Shown here: positions 7,259 to 14,868 of the stretch, one piece after another
Numbering within the stretch: position 1 is the stretch's first letter
Layout: each line of letters starts with the position of its first letter
Source: Tardiphaga sp.
GTDB lineage: Bacteria; Pseudomonadota; Alphaproteobacteria; Rhizobiales; Xanthobacteraceae
Assembly (NCBI GenBank): GCA_014377915.1
Contig: JACMOT010000141.1
Location: forward strand, 1-16,490
Direction of reading: 5' to 3'
Length of the DNA stretch: 16,490 nt
Made by a program: the position numbers and the translations under genes
The notes under the pieces: model-generated
Told to the model about the DNA's origin: nothing
The model's input: the letters and a program-made list of their open reading frames with translations, nothing else
Databases searched by the model: none

Positions 7259-9124
7259 ATGAGTCTGAACGACGCCCTTTCCATTGCAATGGCCGGCCTG
7301 CGCGCCAACCAGGCGTCGATGGCGCTGGTGTCGTCGAACGTCGCCAACGCGGAAACCCCGGGTTACGTCAAGAAGACGATCGATCAGGTCACCACCAACA
7401 CCGGATCGGTCGGCACCGGCGTCAATATCGTCGGCGTCAATCGTGAGCTCGACTCCTATGTGCAGGCGCAGCTGCGCACCGAAACCTCGGGCGCCAGCTA
7501 CGCCACGCTGAAGTCGAGCTTTCTGCAGCAGATGCAGAGCCTGTACGGCAATCCGGATTCCACCGGCACGCTCGAGAAGGCCTTCAACGGCCTCACCACC
7601 GCGGTGCAGGCGCTGTCCACCAGCGCCGACAGCGCGTCGGCGCGGATCGGCGTCGTGAATGCGGCCAATGCGCTGGCGCAGCAATTGAATTCGATGACGC
7701 GCGGGATCCAGACGCTGCGCGGCGCGGCGGAAACCGGCATCAGCGATTCCGTCAACACCGCCAACGGTCTGATGCAGCAGATCGCCACCATCAACAACCA
7801 GCTGGCGAGCAACCCGAACGGCGGCACCTCGACCGATGCCCCGACCGCGGCGCTGCTCGACCAGCGCGACCAGTACGTCACCCAGCTATCGCAGCTGATG
7901 GACATTCGGGTCACCACCAACGGCGCCAATCAAGTCACCGTGTTTACCGGATCCGGCGTGCAATTGGTCGGCAATGAAGCGGCGAAGCTGTCGTTCAACG
8001 CGCAGGGCACCGTGACTCCCAATACGACATGGGACGCCAATCCCGCGATCAGCAATCTCGGCTCGATCTCGGTGACCTATGCGAATGGCGGGTCGATCGA
8101 TCTGACCAAGAGCATCAAGTCCGGCAAGATCGCGGCCTATGTCGAACTGCGCGATAGTTCGCTGGTCGAGGCGCAGAACCAGCTCGACCAGTTCGCGGGC
8201 TCGATCTCCAGCGCGCTGTCAGACACCACCACGGCGGGCACGGTGGTGACGACCCTGCCAAGCACGCAAACCGTTGCCCCCAACGCGGCCGACATGAAGG
8301 CCGGCAACGTCATGCATCTGACCTATCTCGACGGCAACAATGCCGAGCAGCAGATCTCGTTCATGCGGGTGGACAATTCCAACGCGCTGCCGCTGTCCAA
8401 TTCCGCGACCGCCGATCCGAACGACCAGGTGTTCGGGATCGATTTTTCCGGCGGCGTCGCCTCGGTGGTCAACCAGCTCAACGCCGCCATGAACGGCCGG
8501 GTGCAGTTCTCCGGGACGTCGCTCGCTGCGATCACTGTGCAGAACAATCCGGGTTTCTCGACGATCACCGCGGCGTCGGTGACCAGCACCGCGGCGACCA
8601 ATTCACTATCCGCCGGCAGTGCCGCGCTGTCGCTGTTCACCGACAATGGCGCGGCCTACAGCGGCGCGATCACCGGCACCGGCTCGCAGGTGACCGGGCT
8701 GGCCGGGCGCCTCACGGTCAATGCGGCGGTGGCCTCCGACCCGTCGAAGCTGGTGCTGTACGGCACCGGTACGGCGGCGGGCGACACCACGCGGGCCAAT
8801 TTCATCCTTCAGCAGTTGAGCAACGCGACCTTCACCTATTCGCCGCAGTCCGGCGTCGGCGGCGCGCCGTTCAAGGGCACGTTGCTGAGCTACATGCAAC
8901 AGTTCACCAGCGCGCAGGGCGCCGCCGCCAGCGCGGCGTCGCAGCTCGCCGATGGCCAGAACGTGGTGCCCAACACGCTGCAGCAGAAGATGACGGCGAC
9001 GTCGGGCGTCAATATCGATGACGAGATGGCGCATCTGCTGTCGCTGCAGAACGCCTATTCCGCCAATGCGCGGGTGATGTCGACCGTCAACGACATGTAC
9101 AAGACCCTGATGCAGGCATTCTGA
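7259..9124 (+). CDS. flgK: Hook-associated protein 1, FlgK
   Basis: FlgK forms the first ring of the junction between hook and filament. The product has 621 residues, somewhat longer than the enterobacterial protein (547). The N-terminus MSLNDALSIAMAGLRANQAS followed by VSSNVANAETPGYVKK is the family signature, and the C-terminus GVNIDDEMAHLLSLQNAYSA followed by NARVMSTVNDMYKTLMQAF is the matching coiled-coil end. Between them, residues about 60-230 are helical (LEKAFNGLTTAVQALS) and about 230-560 are a Thr/Ser/Gly-rich variable region exposed on the surface. It starts 40 nt after flgE and its stop overlaps the ribosome binding site of flgL, so the three genes form one operon. The start at 7259 is directly preceded by an overlapping out-of-frame ATG at 7254 that meets TGA after two codons. 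Confidence 0.95.
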   Translation: MSLNDALSIAMAGLRANQASMALVSSNVANAETPGYVKKTIDQVTTNTGSVGTGVNIVGVNRELDSYVQAQLRTETSGASYATLKSSFLQQMQSLYGNPDSTGTLEKAFNGLTTAVQALSTSADSASARIGVVNAANALAQQLNSMTRGIQTLRGAAETGISDSVNTANGLMQQIATINNQLASNPNGGTSTDAPTAALLDQRDQYVTQLSQLMDIRVTTNGANQVTVFTGSGVQLVGNEAAKLSFNAQGTVTPNTTWDANPAISNLGSISVTYANGGSIDLTKSIKSGKIAAYVELRDSSLVEAQNQLDQFAGSISSALSDTTTAGTVVTTLPSTQTVAPNAADMKAGNVMHLTYLDGNNAEQQISFMRVDNSNALPLSNSATADPNDQVFGIDFSGGVASVVNQLNAAMNGRVQFSGTSLAAITVQNNPGFSTITAASVTSTAATNSLSAGSAALSLFTDNGAAYSGAITGTGSQVTGLAGRLTVNAAVASDPSKLVLYGTGTAAGDTTRANFILQQLSNATFTYSPQSGVGGAPFKGTLLSYMQQFTSAQGAAASAASQLADGQNVVPNTLQQKMTATSGVNIDDEMAHLLSLQNAYSANARVMSTVNDMYKTLMQAF

Positions 9125-9132
9125 GGTAGATC

Positions 9133-10713
9133 ATGACCATCGATGGCGTAAGTGGACGAACATCCTACATCGGCTCGGGCATTCTCGACCTGCGCAGCCA
9201 GCTCGATACGCTCACCCAGCAATTGGCGAGCGGCAAGGTCTCCACCACCTATGCGGGGCAGGGCAGCGGACGCAGCCTGGCGATCGGATTACGATCGCAG
9301 CTCGCCAAGCTCGATAGCTATGCCGATACCGCGGTCAATGTGAACACGCGCATCCAGGTCGCGAACCTGTCGCTGCAGCGGCTGGCTGATATCGGATCCT
9401 CGGTGAAGGGCGCGGCGGTCAGCGCGGGCAGCACGCTCGACAATACCGGCCAGACCGCCGGCCAGAAGACCGCGTCGCTGGGCTTTTTCGACTCGGTCGA
9501 CATGTTGAACGCGCAGTCCGGCGACCGCTATCTGTTTTCCGGCCGCGCCACCGACACCGCGCCGGTGGCGCCCGCCGACCAGATCATGAATGGCAACGGT
9601 GCCACCATCGCCGGCCTGAAGACGGTGATCAGCGAACGCAAGCAGGCCGATCTCGGCACTGGCGGTCTTGGTCGCGTCACCACCTCGATGGGCGCGACGG
9701 CGACCTCGGTGAAGATCACCGAAGATGACCCGACCGGCCCGCTGACGGCGCCGCCGCTGCCGCCGGCGGCGCAGCCGTTCGGCCTCAAGCTTACCGGAGT
9801 TTCGACGGCGATTGTTGGCGCATCGGTGACGCAGCCGGTCGACCTGCCAGCCACGGTGCCGCCGGCGGTCCCGGCCGCGGCGGTGTCGAAATCGATGTCG
9901 GTCGATCTCGGGGCGACCAATCCGCAGATCGGCGACCAGGTCAAATTCACCTTCCAGCTGCCCGACGGCACTTCCGAGGACGTGGTGATGACGGCGACCG
10001 CGACGGCTAAGACGCCAATGGACGCCAACACCTTTCTGATCGGGGCCACCACCGCGGCTACCGCCGCCAGCCTGAACACCGAGCTCGGCAAGTCGATGTC
10101 GGTGCTGGCCAACGGCCCGCTGGTGGCGGCCTCGGCGATGGCCGCCGGCAAGGATTTCTTTGGCGAACCGCCGATGCGGGTGAGCGGCACGCCGCTCGGC
10201 GCATCGACCACGCTGGTAGCGGGCACCAAGGCCAATACCGTGATATGGTATCAGGGCGAAACCGGCACCGATTCCGCCCGCGGCACGGCCGTGGCGCAGG
10301 TCGATCAGGGCATCACGGTGCAATATGGCGCCCGCGCCGACGAACAGGCGTTGCGGTCGCAGTTGCAGAACGTCGCGGTGTTCGCGGCGGTGACGACGTC
10401 CGCGACCGATCCCAACGCCAATGCCCAGATCGCGGCGCTGAACCAGCGCGTGGCGCAGAACCTGGCGACGGTTCCGGGCACCCAGACCATTCAGGATATC
10501 CAGGCCGATTTCGCCGGCGCTCAGGCCTCGGTGAAGGCCACCACCGATCGCCAGGTGCAGACCAAGGTGATCTCGCAGACGATGCTGGACTCCATCGAGG
10601 GCATCAACAATGACGAGGTCGCCACCAAGATCCTGGCGCTGCAGACCGCGCTGCAGGCGTCGTATCAGACCACCTCGAAACTGTACCAGATGAGCCTGGT
10701 CAAATTTCTCTAG
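9133..10713 (+). CDS. flgL: Hook-associated protein 3, FlgL
   Basis: FlgL forms the second junction ring, on which the flagellin filament is built. The product (526 residues) has the flagellin-like N-terminal coiled coil (SYIGSGILDLRSQLDTLTQQ, LASGKVSTTYAG) and the segment DMLNAQSGDRYLFSGRATDT typical of FlgL. The C-terminal helix is at the end (NNDEVATKILALQTALQASY, then QTTSKLYQMSLVKFL). The enterobacterial protein is about 317 residues. The extra length is an insertion from about residue 198 to 400 that begins with a proline-rich linker (APPLPPAAQPF). GAGGT, which overlaps the flgK stop, lies 5 nt before the ATG and supports the start and translational coupling. It is the last gene of the operon and converges on the glycosyltransferase gene, with 60 nt between. 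I see no convincing terminator there. Confidence 0.92.
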   Translation: MTIDGVSGRTSYIGSGILDLRSQLDTLTQQLASGKVSTTYAGQGSGRSLAIGLRSQLAKLDSYADTAVNVNTRIQVANLSLQRLADIGSSVKGAAVSAGSTLDNTGQTAGQKTASLGFFDSVDMLNAQSGDRYLFSGRATDTAPVAPADQIMNGNGATIAGLKTVISERKQADLGTGGLGRVTTSMGATATSVKITEDDPTGPLTAPPLPPAAQPFGLKLTGVSTAIVGASVTQPVDLPATVPPAVPAAAVSKSMSVDLGATNPQIGDQVKFTFQLPDGTSEDVVMTATATAKTPMDANTFLIGATTAATAASLNTELGKSMSVLANGPLVAASAMAAGKDFFGEPPMRVSGTPLGASTTLVAGTKANTVIWYQGETGTDSARGTAVAQVDQGITVQYGARADEQALRSQLQNVAVFAAVTTSATDPNANAQIAALNQRVAQNLATVPGTQTIQDIQADFAGAQASVKATTDRQVQTKVISQTMLDSIEGINNDEVATKILALQTALQASYQTTSKLYQMSLVKFL

Positions 10714-10773
10714 CAGTTAGCACGGAGCCGCCGCGCTTCAACAGCTGGTCGTAGGCAGCTAACGTCGCCGGCT

Positions 10774-13512
10774 TCAGGTCTCGGTCGCCGCCTGCTCCGC
10801 GCACCATTTTTGCCACATGCCGCGATAGGCGGCCTCGATGTCGCGCGCAAATCGGGCAAAATCCATCATCGGGCTGTTGGCCATGCGCTGGCGCAGGCCG
10901 TGGCGCACCGCGCGCAGCGCCGCCGCATCGCTCGCCAGCCGCGTCGCGCGCGCCACGTAGTCGATCTCATCCTGCGCGATCAGTTCGGGCAGGCCGATAT
11001 TGCTGAGGATCGAGACGCCCATGCGTCCGGTAAAATATCCGCCGGCCAGCGCGATCACCGGGACGCCCATCCACAGCGCGTCGAGCGAGGTGGTGCCGCC
11101 ATTGAACGGGAACGGATCCAGCGCGATGTCGATCCGGTCATACAGCACATACTGGTTGGCGAGTTTTCGCGGCTCCAGCAGGACGCGGTCGAGCGGCAGG
11201 CCGAGGCGTTCGAGCCGGGCCAGCGTCGCGTCGCGGAACGTCGGGCCATCGATGCCGACAATCTCCAGCAGCAGCCGGGCGGTCGGCACGTTCATGAGGA
11301 TCTCGCCCCAGCGCGCCAGCGTGCGGTCGCTCACCTTGGAGAAATTGTTGAAACAGCCGAAGGTGACGTAGCCATTGTCGTCGCTCGGCGGATGGTCGAT
11401 CGGCGCGGGAAGGTCCGTGCGCGGCTGGTACACACAGAAGGTGGACGGCAGGCGCCACAGTGTCTCGGTGTTGAAGTGCTCGGTCATGCCGACTGGGTCG
11501 GTGTAGGGATCGGTAATGCGGTAGTCGATGGCGCTGACGCCGGTGGTGGTGGTGAAGCCCAGCCAGGTCGCCTGGATCGGCGCGGGCTTGCGGGCGAACA
11601 CCAGCAGGCGGTTGAGCGCCATGTGGCCGGACATATCGACCAGGATGTCGATGCCGTCGGACTCGATCAGGTCGGCGGCGGCATCGTCGCCGAGATGGCG
11701 GATATTGCGCCAGTGGTCGAAATGCGGCTTGAGCCGGGCGGTGATCTGGTCTTCCTGGATGGTCGTCGCGTAGGCAAATAATTCGACGGCGCCGTGGTCG
11801 TGCCGCAGCAGCAGCGGCTCGAAGAAATAATTCACGGCGTGAAGGCGAAAATCCCCGGAGACGTAGCCGATCCGCAACCGGCGGTCGGGATCGGGCGTGT
11901 TGGACAGCGGCCGGCGGCGGAGCAGGGGTGCTGCGATCTCGCGGTCGAAAATGCGGGCCTGCTCGACCACCCTCTCATGCGGCACGTCGGTATAGCCGAG
12001 GATCATGATCAGGTTGTTGTGCGCCAGGATCAGATCCGGGACCAGCGCGATCGCCGCCCGGTAATATTTGATCGCCTCGAGGTTGCGGCCCTGACTTTTC
12101 AGATTGCCGGCCAGATTGCTCATGGCATCGGCGTAGTCGGGCTTGATGTCGAGGGCCTGGCGATAAAGGCGCTGGGCCCGCTCGAGATCGCCTTTCTCGG
12201 TGACGGCATTGCCGAGGTTGTTGCAGGCTTCCACCAGAAGCGGATCGAGGCGCACGGCTTCGGAAAAATGCCTGATCGCCTCATCGACCCTGTGCAGTTC
12301 GAGATAGATGGCGCCGATGTTGTTGTTGGCCTTGGCGGCATGGGGTCCGAGTTCAACGACCTTGCCGTAGCATTCGATCGCCGCGTCGAGGTGACCTTGA
12401 CCCTTGTGCAGATTGCCGAGGTTGATCCAGGCGTCCTGTAAACCCGGTTTCAGTTCGGTGGCACGCTTCAGGTGAAACTGGGCCTCGTCGAGCTGCCCCT
12501 CGCGCTGCAGCGCCGAACCGAGGTTGTAATGCGCTTCGGCGAAGGCCGGGTCGACCGCCACCGAGCGCCGGTAGCACGCGATCGCCCCGGCAATCTCGCC
12601 GGTATCCCGCAGCAGCGTACCCAAGTTGCTGTGCGCGAGGGCGAAGGCCGGGTCGAGTGCGATGGCCTGTTCGTAGCACGCGGTCGCCAGGGCGATCTCG
12701 CCGGTCTTCTTGTAGAAATTGCCGAGATTGTTGTGGGCGTTGGCGCTGTCGGGCTGCAGCCGGAGGTTTTCGCGGTGCTGCGCCAGCGCGGCGTCGGCCT
12801 GGCCGTGATCCATCAGGACAGTGGCGAGGTTGTTGCGGGCGTCGAGGTCGCCGGCGTTGAGGCGGATGGCCTGTTCGAAGGCTGCGATCGCCTCGTCGCG
12901 GCGCCCGGCCGCGGCCAAAGCGCTGCCCAGATTGCCGTGAAACGCCGCGACGCCGTTGCACATCGCGATAGCCCGCGTGATCAACCCGACCGCGATGGCC
13001 GGCCGGCCCTCCTGGATCGCCAGTACCCCCGCCATGTGCAGGCTGTCGACATGGTCGGGGTCCTCGGCGAGAATCCGCTCGAAGATCTCGCGGGCTTGCG
13101 CCAGCCGTCCCGACTTCTGGTGTTCCACCGCCTGCTGCTGCGCGTCGGCGTGGCCGATCCGCAGCCGCAGCGCGTCCGCCGCGGGACCGCCGAGGCCGCG
13201 GCTGAGCGCCTTGTCCAGGATCGTGCGGGCGTCAGTCGCGGAACCAGTCAGCAGCAGGGCTTCCGCGAAGGAGAACCAGTGCTGCGCCTCGCCGGGATTG
13301 GCCTGCAAGGCGGCCGTCAGCAGCGCCAGCGCGTTGCGCGGCTGGCCGCGCCGCAAGCTGACCAGGCCGAGACCGTGATTGGCGCCAGCATCGTGGGGAT
13401 CGGACTTCAGCACGCTGCGAAACAGCCGTTCCGCCTCCGCGATCCGGCCGGCACCGAGATGCGTCAGCCCCTTGCGGGTCGCCTTGTTGTCGGAGCGGGC
13501 AGGTGCGTTCAT
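10774..13512 (-). CDS. TPR-containing O-linked GT41 (OGT/SPINDLY-type) glycosyltransferase
   Basis: The product (912 residues from 13512) has about 14 tetratricopeptide repeats in residues 13-510, for example AHNNLGNFYKKTGEIALA and AHSNLGTLLRDTGEIAGA, followed by a GT41 catalytic region. That region shows RLRIGYVSGDFRLHAVNYFF (conserved His558), DILVDMSGHMALNRLLVFAR, APIQATWLGFTTTTG, YVTFGCFNNFSKVSDRTLARW and, near residues 793-815, DPFPFNGGTTSLDALWMGV, the UDP-sugar pocket. GT41 enzymes attach a sugar to Ser/Thr; the TPR superhelix binds the protein acceptor. Placement between flgL and flagellin suggests that it modifies flagellin in the cytoplasm, as the TPR-glycosyltransferase FlmG does in Caulobacter. 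Donor sugar and target are inferred. Starts at 13536 and 13551 are also possible, and none has a clear Shine-Dalgarno sequence. No transmembrane segment is visible. Confidence 0.9.
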   Translation of the reverse strand: MNAPARSDNKATRKGLTHLGAGRIAEAERLFRSVLKSDPHDAGANHGLGLVSLRRGQPRNALALLTAALQANPGEAQHWFSFAEALLLTGSATDARTILDKALSRGLGGPAADALRLRIGHADAQQQAVEHQKSGRLAQAREIFERILAEDPDHVDSLHMAGVLAIQEGRPAIAVGLITRAIAMCNGVAAFHGNLGSALAAAGRRDEAIAAFEQAIRLNAGDLDARNNLATVLMDHGQADAALAQHRENLRLQPDSANAHNNLGNFYKKTGEIALATACYEQAIALDPAFALAHSNLGTLLRDTGEIAGAIACYRRSVAVDPAFAEAHYNLGSALQREGQLDEAQFHLKRATELKPGLQDAWINLGNLHKGQGHLDAAIECYGKVVELGPHAAKANNNIGAIYLELHRVDEAIRHFSEAVRLDPLLVEACNNLGNAVTEKGDLERAQRLYRQALDIKPDYADAMSNLAGNLKSQGRNLEAIKYYRAAIALVPDLILAHNNLIMILGYTDVPHERVVEQARIFDREIAAPLLRRRPLSNTPDPDRRLRIGYVSGDFRLHAVNYFFEPLLLRHDHGAVELFAYATTIQEDQITARLKPHFDHWRNIRHLGDDAAADLIESDGIDILVDMSGHMALNRLLVFARKPAPIQATWLGFTTTTGVSAIDYRITDPYTDPVGMTEHFNTETLWRLPSTFCVYQPRTDLPAPIDHPPSDDNGYVTFGCFNNFSKVSDRTLARWGEILMNVPTARLLLEIVGIDGPTFRDATLARLERLGLPLDRVLLEPRKLANQYVLYDRIDIALDPFPFNGGTTSLDALWMGVPVIALAGGYFTGRMGVSILSNIGLPELIAQDEIDYVARATRLASDAAALRAVRHGLRQRMANSPMMDFARFARDIEAAYRGMWQKWCAEQAATET

Positions 13513-13568
13513 CTGGTGACCGGTCAATCGGAACATCGTGATCGGCAGCATAGGTGATTCGGACGCCC

Positions 13569-13895
13569 TGGCCGCGCCGCCGCCTTCCTGGCTTGCGGCG
13601 TCAATCTGGCACCGGACGCGCGCGGTACCATTTCCTGCAGTTCATTGGCAAAGGCATTTCGATACCGCGAATATTGCCGTTCTGTTCCACGACAACATGT
13701 TTGCAGGGGGCGGTCAGTTACCGGTCGCACTCATGAAGTGTAGTTTTCCTCATCGATTCAACCAGGAGTATTCCGCCTCATTGAAGATACGTCATTCGTA
13801 GCCAAGCTACAGAGGTAACATTTTATTCGGAAAGTTACTTCCGATCGTTCGCTAATATCTCGATACAGGCGACGCAAGAAACATCAGTCTCCGTG
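13569..13895. repeat. Tandem repeat copy 1 (327-bp unit)
   Basis: First copy, starting 18 to 57 bases from the possible glycosyltransferase starts. Anchors shared with copy 2 at exactly +327 are TGGCCGCGCC (13569), AAGGCATTTCGATACCGCG (13651) and CTACAGAGGTAA (13807). By eye it is about 95% identical to copy 2 in its first 140 bases and about 85% in the rest, mostly by transitions. It holds the motif GAAGTGTAGTTTT at 13735 and AACCAGGAGTATTCCGCC after it. Confidence 0.93.
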
Positions 13896-14222
13896 TGGCC
13901 GCGCCACCGCCTTCCTGGCTTGCGGCGTCAATCTGGCACCAGACGCGCGCGGTACCATTTCCTGCGGTTCATTGGCAAAGGCATTTCGATACCGCGAATA
14001 TTGTCGTTCTGTTCCACGACAACATGTTTGCGGGGGGGGCGTCGGTTACCGGTCGCACTCATGAAGTGTAGTTTTCATCATCGATTCAACCAAGAGTGTT
14101 CCGCCTCGTCGAAGATCCGTCATCCGCGCCGGGCTACGGAGGTAATATTTTATTCGGAAAGGTACTTCCGGTCGCTCGCTAGTATCTCGATACAGGCGGC
14201 ACAAGAATGATCAGCATCCGTG
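13896..14222. repeat. Tandem repeat copy 2 (327-bp unit)
   Basis: Second copy directly abutting the first. Anchors are at 13896 (TGGCCGCGCC), 13978 (AAGGCATTTCGATACCGCG) and 14134 (CTACGGAGGTAA). The motif GAAGTGTAGTTTT is at 14063, 328 bases after that of copy 1 because a G-run near 14032-14039 gained one base. The two copies are each other's closest relatives, so this duplication looks the most recent. Confidence 0.93.
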
Positions 14223-14576
14223 TGGCGGCTGCGCGGCCTTCCTGACTTGCGACCGCAATCCGCACCAGACGCGAGCGGTTCCGTTTCTCGGATGACCCTG
14301 GGAAAAGGCATTTCGATACCGCGAATATCGTCGTTCTGTTCGACGGCGACATGTTTTTGGGTGATTGTCGGCCACCGGTCGCACTCATGAAGTGTAGTTA
14401 AGTCGCTGGATTCAACCATGAGTATTCCGCCTCATTATCTGAGGTAAAATTATACTGTAGTCGAAAAGGCGCGTCATTCGCGCCGAACTACAGAGGTAAT
14501 ATTTCATACGGAAAGGTACTTTCGATCGCTGACTAGTATCTGCATACAGGCGGCTAAAAAAAAGATCGCTGTCCAT
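14223..14576. repeat. Tandem repeat copy 3, diverged, with 27-bp insertion
   Basis: Third copy, starting again exactly 327 bases on (14223), with AAGGCATTTCGATACCGCG at 14305 and GAAGTGTAGTTAA at 14389. It is clearly more diverged than the first two. After CGCCTCATT it carries about 27 extra bases. As a result CTACAGAGGTAA falls at 14488, 354 after the copy 2 anchor. The insertion (GAGGTAAAATTATAC) resembles the downstream GAGGTAATATTTCATAC, suggesting a nested duplication. GGCGCG-tcatt-CGCGCC at 14468-14484 makes a hairpin that the other copies lack. Confidence 0.88.
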
Positions 14577-14760
14577 AAAAAAATTATTCGAGCTCGCGTC
14601 ACCGCCGCTACAACCAAAAAGGTTTTTCGATACCAGAGGCGATCATCAGCATCGGCATCAGGCATGTGCAAAAAGCATTGATTCGATTGCACAAATATAA
14701 CCAGACGTAGCGTTGAGGTAATATTGTGGGGGAGAATCGAAGTGTAGTTGCTCGTTCTGC
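14577..14760. repeat. Fourth, decayed copy of the repeat
   Basis: Only parts remain: AAGGTTTTTCGATACC at 14619 (compare AAGGCATTTCGATACC), GAGGTAATATTG at 14715 and GAAGTGTAGTTG at 14739. The order differs from the intact copies, with GAAGTG after GAGGTAA, so the block may be a deletion hybrid of two former copies. It is AT-rich and about 100 bases shorter than a full unit between comparable anchors. Confidence 0.55.
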
Positions 14761-14838
14761 GAGTGATGAATTCGCGTGTTTCGTTTCACGTCTTGTTAGA
14801 CTCTGCGGATCATCTTCCCATCATCGGTCAAGAAGATC

Positions 14839-14868
14839 GAAGTTTAGTTTACCAGGAAGGTATCCAAC
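14839..14868 (+). promoter_or_regulatory. Flagellin leader: repeat-like motif and ribosome binding site
   Basis: GAAGTTTAGTTTACC (14839-14853) matches the GAAGTGTAGTTTTCC motif of the upstream repeats, with a related CGGTC a similar distance before it. AGGAAGG (14854-14860) is a strong Shine-Dalgarno sequence 8 nt ahead of the flagellin ATG. In repeats 1 and 2 the motif is likewise followed, about 15 bases later, by ACCAGGAGTATTCC or ACCAAGAGTGTTCC, comparable to ACCAGGAAGGTATCC here. Flagellin leaders are often sites of post-transcriptional control (FlbT/FlaF in Caulobacter); whether this one is, is inference. Confidence 0.55.

Larger units (their letters stand above)
13513..14868. other. 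Long divergent spacer with tandem repeats, probably non-coding
   Basis: Between the divergent glycosyltransferase and flagellin starts lie about 1.35 kb. Most of it is filled by three 327-bp-period direct repeats and a decayed fourth copy, listed separately. Several short open frames exist on both strands, but none keeps the same frame and length across the copies, so I do not call genes. GC content falls visibly towards the right, with A8 and A7 runs near 14556-14583. I found no convincing sigma-54 or sigma-28 promoter for flagellin in it. Confidence 0.75.

Noticed and set aside
7254..7262. Two-codon minimal ORF (ATG TCA TGA) overlapping the flgK start
   Set aside because: It could modulate flgK initiation, but such overlaps arise easily by chance and no supporting structure is visible.
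10716..10763. GTTAGC...GCTAAC inverted repeat between flgL and the glycosyltransferase
   Set aside because: Arms are only 6 bp with a 36-base loop and no T-tract; likely chance, not a terminator.
13618..13636. Sigma-54-like TGGCAC-N5-GCGC in repeat copies 1 and 2
   Set aside because: The GG-N10-GC spacing is kept but the -12 element is GCGC instead of TTGC, and copy 3 has lost the -24 element; too weak to call a promoter.
14150..14419. Minus-strand open frame of 89 codons in repeat copy 3
   Set aside because: The corresponding frame in copies 1 and 2 is broken by stops and its protein has no family-like pattern; likely incidental.
13569..14576. CRISPR array
   Set aside because: The repeated unit is 327 bp, contiguous and without variable spacers; no cas genes are nearby.
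14504..14692. Minus-strand open frame of 62 codons with a hydrophobic stretch
   Set aside because: It spans the junction of repeat copies 3 and 4 and shares only the repeat-derived end (SDRKYLS) with the frame in copy 3; no ribosome binding site was seen.
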